From assembly GCA_002480085.1 (NCBI GenBank), contig DKPJ01000012.1:331245-395244 (forward strand): a stretch of DNA of 64,000 nucleotides, given 5' to 3'. Each line of letters starts with the position of its first letter. The stretch's first letter is position 1. Source of the DNA: Enterobacteriaceae bacterium UBA7338. Lineage in GTDB: Bacteria > Pseudomonadota > Gammaproteobacteria > Enterobacterales > Enterobacteriaceae. Made by a program: the position numbers and the translations under genes. Below, one piece after another: positions 61,326 through 64,000 of this stretch. The notes under the pieces are model-generated. The model did no database searches. It was given only the letters and a program-made list of their open reading frames with translations, and was not told the origin of the DNA.

Positions 61326-62258
61326 TTAGCCCATCTCACGCAGACGGTGCGCCAGCTTGCGGAAGAAGGAGTCCTGGCTGGCATCCCGATCTTTTTCACC
61401 GGTGATTACCACCGTAGCGGTGGTGCCCGCTGGCCACAGGTTACCCGGCTGGCTGTCGAGGCGGATACGCACCGGCACGCGCTGCGCCAGGCGGACCCAC
61501 TCCAGGTTAGAGTCGATTGTCGCCATCCCTTTGGCGTCGCGGCTGCTGCTGGCATTGGTTACCCCGGCGGCAATGCTGTCCACCGTGCCTTTCAGCACCT
61601 GGTTACTGCCCAGCGGCGTGATCTCGGTCCGGTAGCCGGGGCGCACGCCCTCCAGCTTAGTCTCTTCCATGTAGGCCAGCACGTAGAAGGAGGACTGTTT
61701 CACCAGCGCCACCGCCGTTGAACCGCGGGTGATAAACTCCCCGGTATAGACGTTAAGGTTGGTTACCCAGCCAGCGGACGGGGCGCGGATCACCGTCCGC
61801 TCCAGATCCAGCTTCGCCATATCGCGGGTGGCCTCGGCTTTTGCCAGCTGGTGGAGTACGGTTTGCAGAACGTTATTCGCCTGGTCAATCTCTTCCCGGG
61901 ACATCGCCTGGATGCCCAGCTGGTTACGTCGCCCGGCTTCCCGGCGTTTTTCCGTTGCCAGCGCCTGGTAGTAAGCGACGTCCGCCTCGGACTCTTCCAG
62001 CGCTTTCTGGTAGCGCGGCTGGTCGATGGTAAAGAGCACCTGGTCTTTCTTCACCAGCTGGTTATCATGGACCTTCACGTCGGTAATCAGCCCGGCGACG
62101 TCGGGCGCAATCGCCACTACGTCGGCGCTAAAGCGCGCATCGCGCGTCCAGGGGGACTCGGTGTAGTAGACCCACGCGCGAAAAATAGCGATGAAAGCCA
62201 GTACCACCAGAATCACGGTGATGGCGGTACGGGAGATATTTTTAATAAACGTTTTCAC
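61326..62258 (-). CDS. aaeA: Efflux pump membrane-fusion protein AaeA
   Basis: AaeA is the periplasmic adaptor for AaeB. Starting at the GTG 62256-62258 (VKTFIKNISRT, translated as Met) behind TGAGG gives the family length of 310. An ATG 28 codons upstream lies inside aaeX and is not conserved. One membrane anchor (about 12-29) is followed by the HlyD-type biotinyl-lipoyl motif (DNQLVKKDQVLFTID), a coiled-coil hairpin and a beta-barrel. Confidence 0.95.
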   Translation of the reverse strand: MKTFIKNISRTAITVILVVLAFIAIFRAWVYYTESPWTRDARFSADVVAIAPDVAGLITDVKVHDNQLVKKDQVLFTIDQPRYQKALEESEADVAYYQALATEKRREAGRRNQLGIQAMSREEIDQANNVLQTVLHQLAKAEATRDMAKLDLERTVIRAPSAGWVTNLNVYTGEFITRGSTAVALVKQSSFYVLAYMEETKLEGVRPGYRTEITPLGSNQVLKGTVDSIAAGVTNASSSRDAKGMATIDSNLEWVRLAQRVPVRIRLDSQPGNLWPAGTTATVVITGEKDRDASQDSFFRKLAHRLREMG

Positions 62259-62265
62259 ATCAACC

Positions 62266-62469
62266 TCAGACGAACAGGCGCGACAGTAAGTAGAACAGGC
62301 AGCAGTAGAGCGCTGTATTGAACAGGGCTGGATGCCAGACAAAATCGTAGATCCCGGTGGGGATCAGCACGCGGCGCACCAGCCAGAAGAGGGCCAGCGA
62401 TAACAGTAGCTCGAAGAATATCGGCGGGAACGACAGGCCGAAGACCACGATAACGGGAAACAGACTCAT
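62266..62469 (-). CDS. aaeX: Small membrane protein AaeX
   Basis: AaeX is a 67-residue DUF1656 protein with two hydrophobic helices (about 4-28 and 45-64) of unknown precise role in the efflux operon. The start MSLFPVIVVFG at 62469 matches the family. It is the first gene of aaeXAB, 7 bp before aaeA. Confidence 0.95.
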   Translation of the reverse strand: MSLFPVIVVFGLSFPPIFFELLLSLALFWLVRRVLIPTGIYDFVWHPALFNTALYCCLFYLLSRLFV

Positions 62470-62575
62470 GTTAACCTTGATTAGAGAGCGTGCAGGCGAT
62501 GGTTTATTATTCACGTCACCGCAGGAATAAGGGCCAGAAGGGCCGGGCGAGAGTGACGTGTCTATTACTCAGCTA

Positions 62576-62616
62576 ACAATATTTTAGCGTAACTGTTATG
62601 TTGTTATCTATATTGT
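62576..62616. promoter_or_regulatory. Inverted repeat in the aaeX-aaeR intergenic region
   Basis: ACAATAT (62576-62582) and ATATTGT (62610-62616) are inverted, 27 bp apart, in the AT-rich 180-bp region between the divergent aaeXAB and aaeR. A LysR regulator commonly binds such sites; use by AaeR is inferred. Confidence 0.35.
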
Positions 62617-62649
62617 GTTATCTAAATCACTTTTAAGCCAGAGTGAACA

Positions 62650-63579
62650 ATGGAAAGATTAAAACGCATGTCGGTGTTTGCCAAGGTGGTTGAAATGGGT
62701 TCATTTACCGCCGCCGCCCGACAGCTGCAGATGAGCGTCTCCTCCATCAGCCAGATCGTTGCCAGGCTGGAAGATGAGCTACAGGTCAAGCTGCTTAACC
62801 GCAGCACCCGCAGCCTGGCCCTGACCGAAGCGGGCAAGATCTACTACCAAGGCTGCCGCCGAATGCTGCACGAGGCGCAGGACGTGCATGAGCAGCTCTA
62901 TGCATTTAACAATACCCCTATCGGCACCCTGCGCATCGGCTGCTCGTCTACCATGGCGCAGAACGTGCTGGCCAAAATGACCGCCGAGATGCTGCGCGAC
63001 TACCCCGGCCTGGCGGTAGATCTGGTTACCGGGATCCCGGCCCCGGATCTGATTGCCGACGGGCTGGACGTAGTGATCCGCGTAGGCGCGCTGCAGGACT
63101 CCAGCCTCTTCTCCCGCCGCCTGGGGGCGATGCCGATGGTGATCTGTGCGGCAAAAAGCTATCTGGTGCAGTATGGCGTGCCGGAAAAGCCAGCGGATCT
63201 CGCCAACCACTCATGGCTAGAGTATAGCGTGCGTCCCGACAATGAGTTTGAGCTGGTAGCACCGGAGGGGCTATCGACAAAGATCGTTCCCCAGGGCCGC
63301 TTCGTCACCAACGATCCCATGACCCTCACCCGCTGGCTGACGGTGGGCGCAGGGGTAGCCTACGTGCCGCTGATGTGGGTGATCGAGGAGATCAACCGGG
63401 GGACGCTGGAGATCCTCTTCCCGCGCTACCAGTCGGATCCGCGTCCGGTCTATGCCCTCTATACCGAGAAGGATAAGCTGCCGCTGAAGGTGCAGGTCTG
63501 TATCGATGCGCTGACCAACTACTTTGTTGAGGTGTCGCAGGTGTTTCAGGCGATGCGCGGACGCGCGAAAGAGAAGTGA
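62650..63579 (+). CDS. aaeR: LysR-family activator AaeR
   Basis: AaeR activates aaeXAB in response to aromatic acids such as p-hydroxybenzoate. The 309-residue LTTR has an N-terminal winged HTH (about 1-60, GSFTAAARQLQMSVSSISQIVARLE) and a C-terminal periplasmic-binding-like effector domain. It is divergent from aaeX, the normal LysR arrangement. Confidence 0.96.
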   Translation: MERLKRMSVFAKVVEMGSFTAAARQLQMSVSSISQIVARLEDELQVKLLNRSTRSLALTEAGKIYYQGCRRMLHEAQDVHEQLYAFNNTPIGTLRIGCSSTMAQNVLAKMTAEMLRDYPGLAVDLVTGIPAPDLIADGLDVVIRVGALQDSSLFSRRLGAMPMVICAAKSYLVQYGVPEKPADLANHSWLEYSVRPDNEFELVAPEGLSTKIVPQGRFVTNDPMTLTRWLTVGAGVAYVPLMWVIEEINRGTLEILFPRYQSDPRPVYALYTEKDKLPLKVQVCIDALTNYFVEVSQVFQAMRGRAKEK

Positions 63580-63584
63580 GGTCT

Positions 63585-63610
63585 TTCCTGCCGGACAGCC
63601 CCGGCAGGAA
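63585..63610. terminator. Hairpin between aaeR and tldD
   Basis: TTCCTGCCGG-ACAGCC-CCGGCAGGAA is a perfect 10-bp stem between the convergent aaeR and tldD genes. Poly-T is short on both sides, so it may be a weak bidirectional terminator. Confidence 0.55.
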
Positions 63611-63624
63611 GAGGCAAGCAGGCG

Positions 63625-64000
63625 TTACGCCGTGCCGCCCACGGTTAAGTTGTCTACCTTCAGCGTTGGCTGGCCCACGCCTACCGGCAGACTCTGCCCC
63701 TCTTTACCGCAGACGCCGACGCCGCTGTCGAGCTTGAGATCGTTGCCGACCATCGAGATCTGCTGCATGGCTTCAATGCCGGAGCCAATCAGGGTCGCGC
63801 CTTTCACCGGCGTCGTCACCTTGCCGTTCTCGATCAGATAGGCTTCCGAGGTGGAGAAGACAAATTTGCCGGAGGTGATATCCACCTGGCCGCCGCCAAA
63901 GTTCGGGGCAAAGATCCCGTACTCTACCGACTCGATGATCTCCTGCGGGGTCGATTTACCGGCCAGCATATAGGTGTTGGTCATGCGCGGCATCGGCAGG
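63625..64000 (-). CDS. tldD: Metalloprotease TldD, 3' part only
   Basis: TldD forms a heterodimeric zinc protease with TldE (PmbA) that trims microcin B17 precursor and degrades CcdA. Only the last 124 codons are in the window. They contain PRMTNTYML, FGGGQVDITSGKFVFS and the C-terminus LTVGGTA, which match the E. coli protein almost exactly. The gene continues past the right edge, downstream of the divergent aae locus as in E. coli. Confidence 0.95.
   Translation of the reverse strand, partial: LPMPRMTNTYMLAGKSTPQEIIESVEYGIFAPNFGGGQVDITSGKFVFSTSEAYLIENGKVTTPVKGATLIGSGIEAMQQISMVGNDLKLDSGVGVCGKEGQSLPVGVGQPTLKVDNLTVGGTA

Noticed and set aside
1..64000. CRISPR arrays, rRNA or tRNA genes
   Set aside because: No regularly spaced repeats, rRNA-like sequence or tRNA cloverleaf with TTCGANNC-type arms was found on reading; a tRNAscan run would be decisive.

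Overview
The window comes from the chromosome of a GC-rich member of the Enterobacteriaceae, most like the Enterobacter/Klebsiella/Lelliottia group. Gene order and proteins closely follow the E. coli K-12 segment from glmM to tldD (about 71-73 min). Typical lengths and motifs are kept throughout, REP-type palindromes occur between genes, and enterobacterial signatures are present (mlaFEDCB, lpt/rpoN/pts(Ntr), arcB with ArcZ, aaeXAB). I cannot name the species from sequence alone. No rRNA, tRNA, CRISPR array, IS element, integrase or replication origin was seen.

Layout. 1-129: 5' end of a type IVb prepilin gene, the edge of a pilus locus lying outside the window, where E. coli has secG. 283-10877: glmM, folP, ftsH, rlmE, yhbY, greA (with a GraL-like leader RNA), dacB, obgE, yhbE, rpmA, rplU. 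11138-14245: ispB, sfsB, murA, ibaG. 14371-17474: the mlaFEDCB lipid-transport operon. 17698-25598: yrbG, kdsD, kdsC, lptC, lptA, lptB, rpoN, hpf, ptsN, rapZ, npr. This joins Kdo and LPS export with sigma-54 and the nitrogen PTS. 25789-31330: yrbL behind a PhoP-box-like site, mtgA, elbB, the sRNA gene arcZ, arcB, yhcC. 32002-37890: gltBD (glutamate synthase) after a 671-bp regulatory region.

Two accessory segments interrupt this backbone. 37930-44929 holds a five-gene operon (SDR, Gfo/Idh/MocA, TIM-barrel isomerase, MFS transporter, fumarate-reductase-like flavoprotein) divergent from a TetR regulator, with two matching palindromes between them. It sits where E. coli has gltF/yhc/nan genes and looks like a substrate-inducible catabolic unit of unknown substrate. 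54803-59246 lies between yhcO and aaeB. It holds an aldehyde dehydrogenase and then an orphan toxin module: a PAAR-like protein, a PAAR/pyocin-S/HNH-like nuclease fusion, and an overlapping, AT-richer putative immunity gene.

The remainder is conserved: sspBA, rpsI-rplM, zapE, zapG, degQ, degS, mdh, argR (with ARG boxes), yhcN, yhcO, aaeXAB/aaeR and the 3' end of tldD. The best candidates for undescribed biology are the flavoprotein catabolic operon, the PAAR-nuclease/immunity module, the pilin locus at the left edge, and an ArcZ variant carrying a duplicated 11-base seed-proximal sequence.
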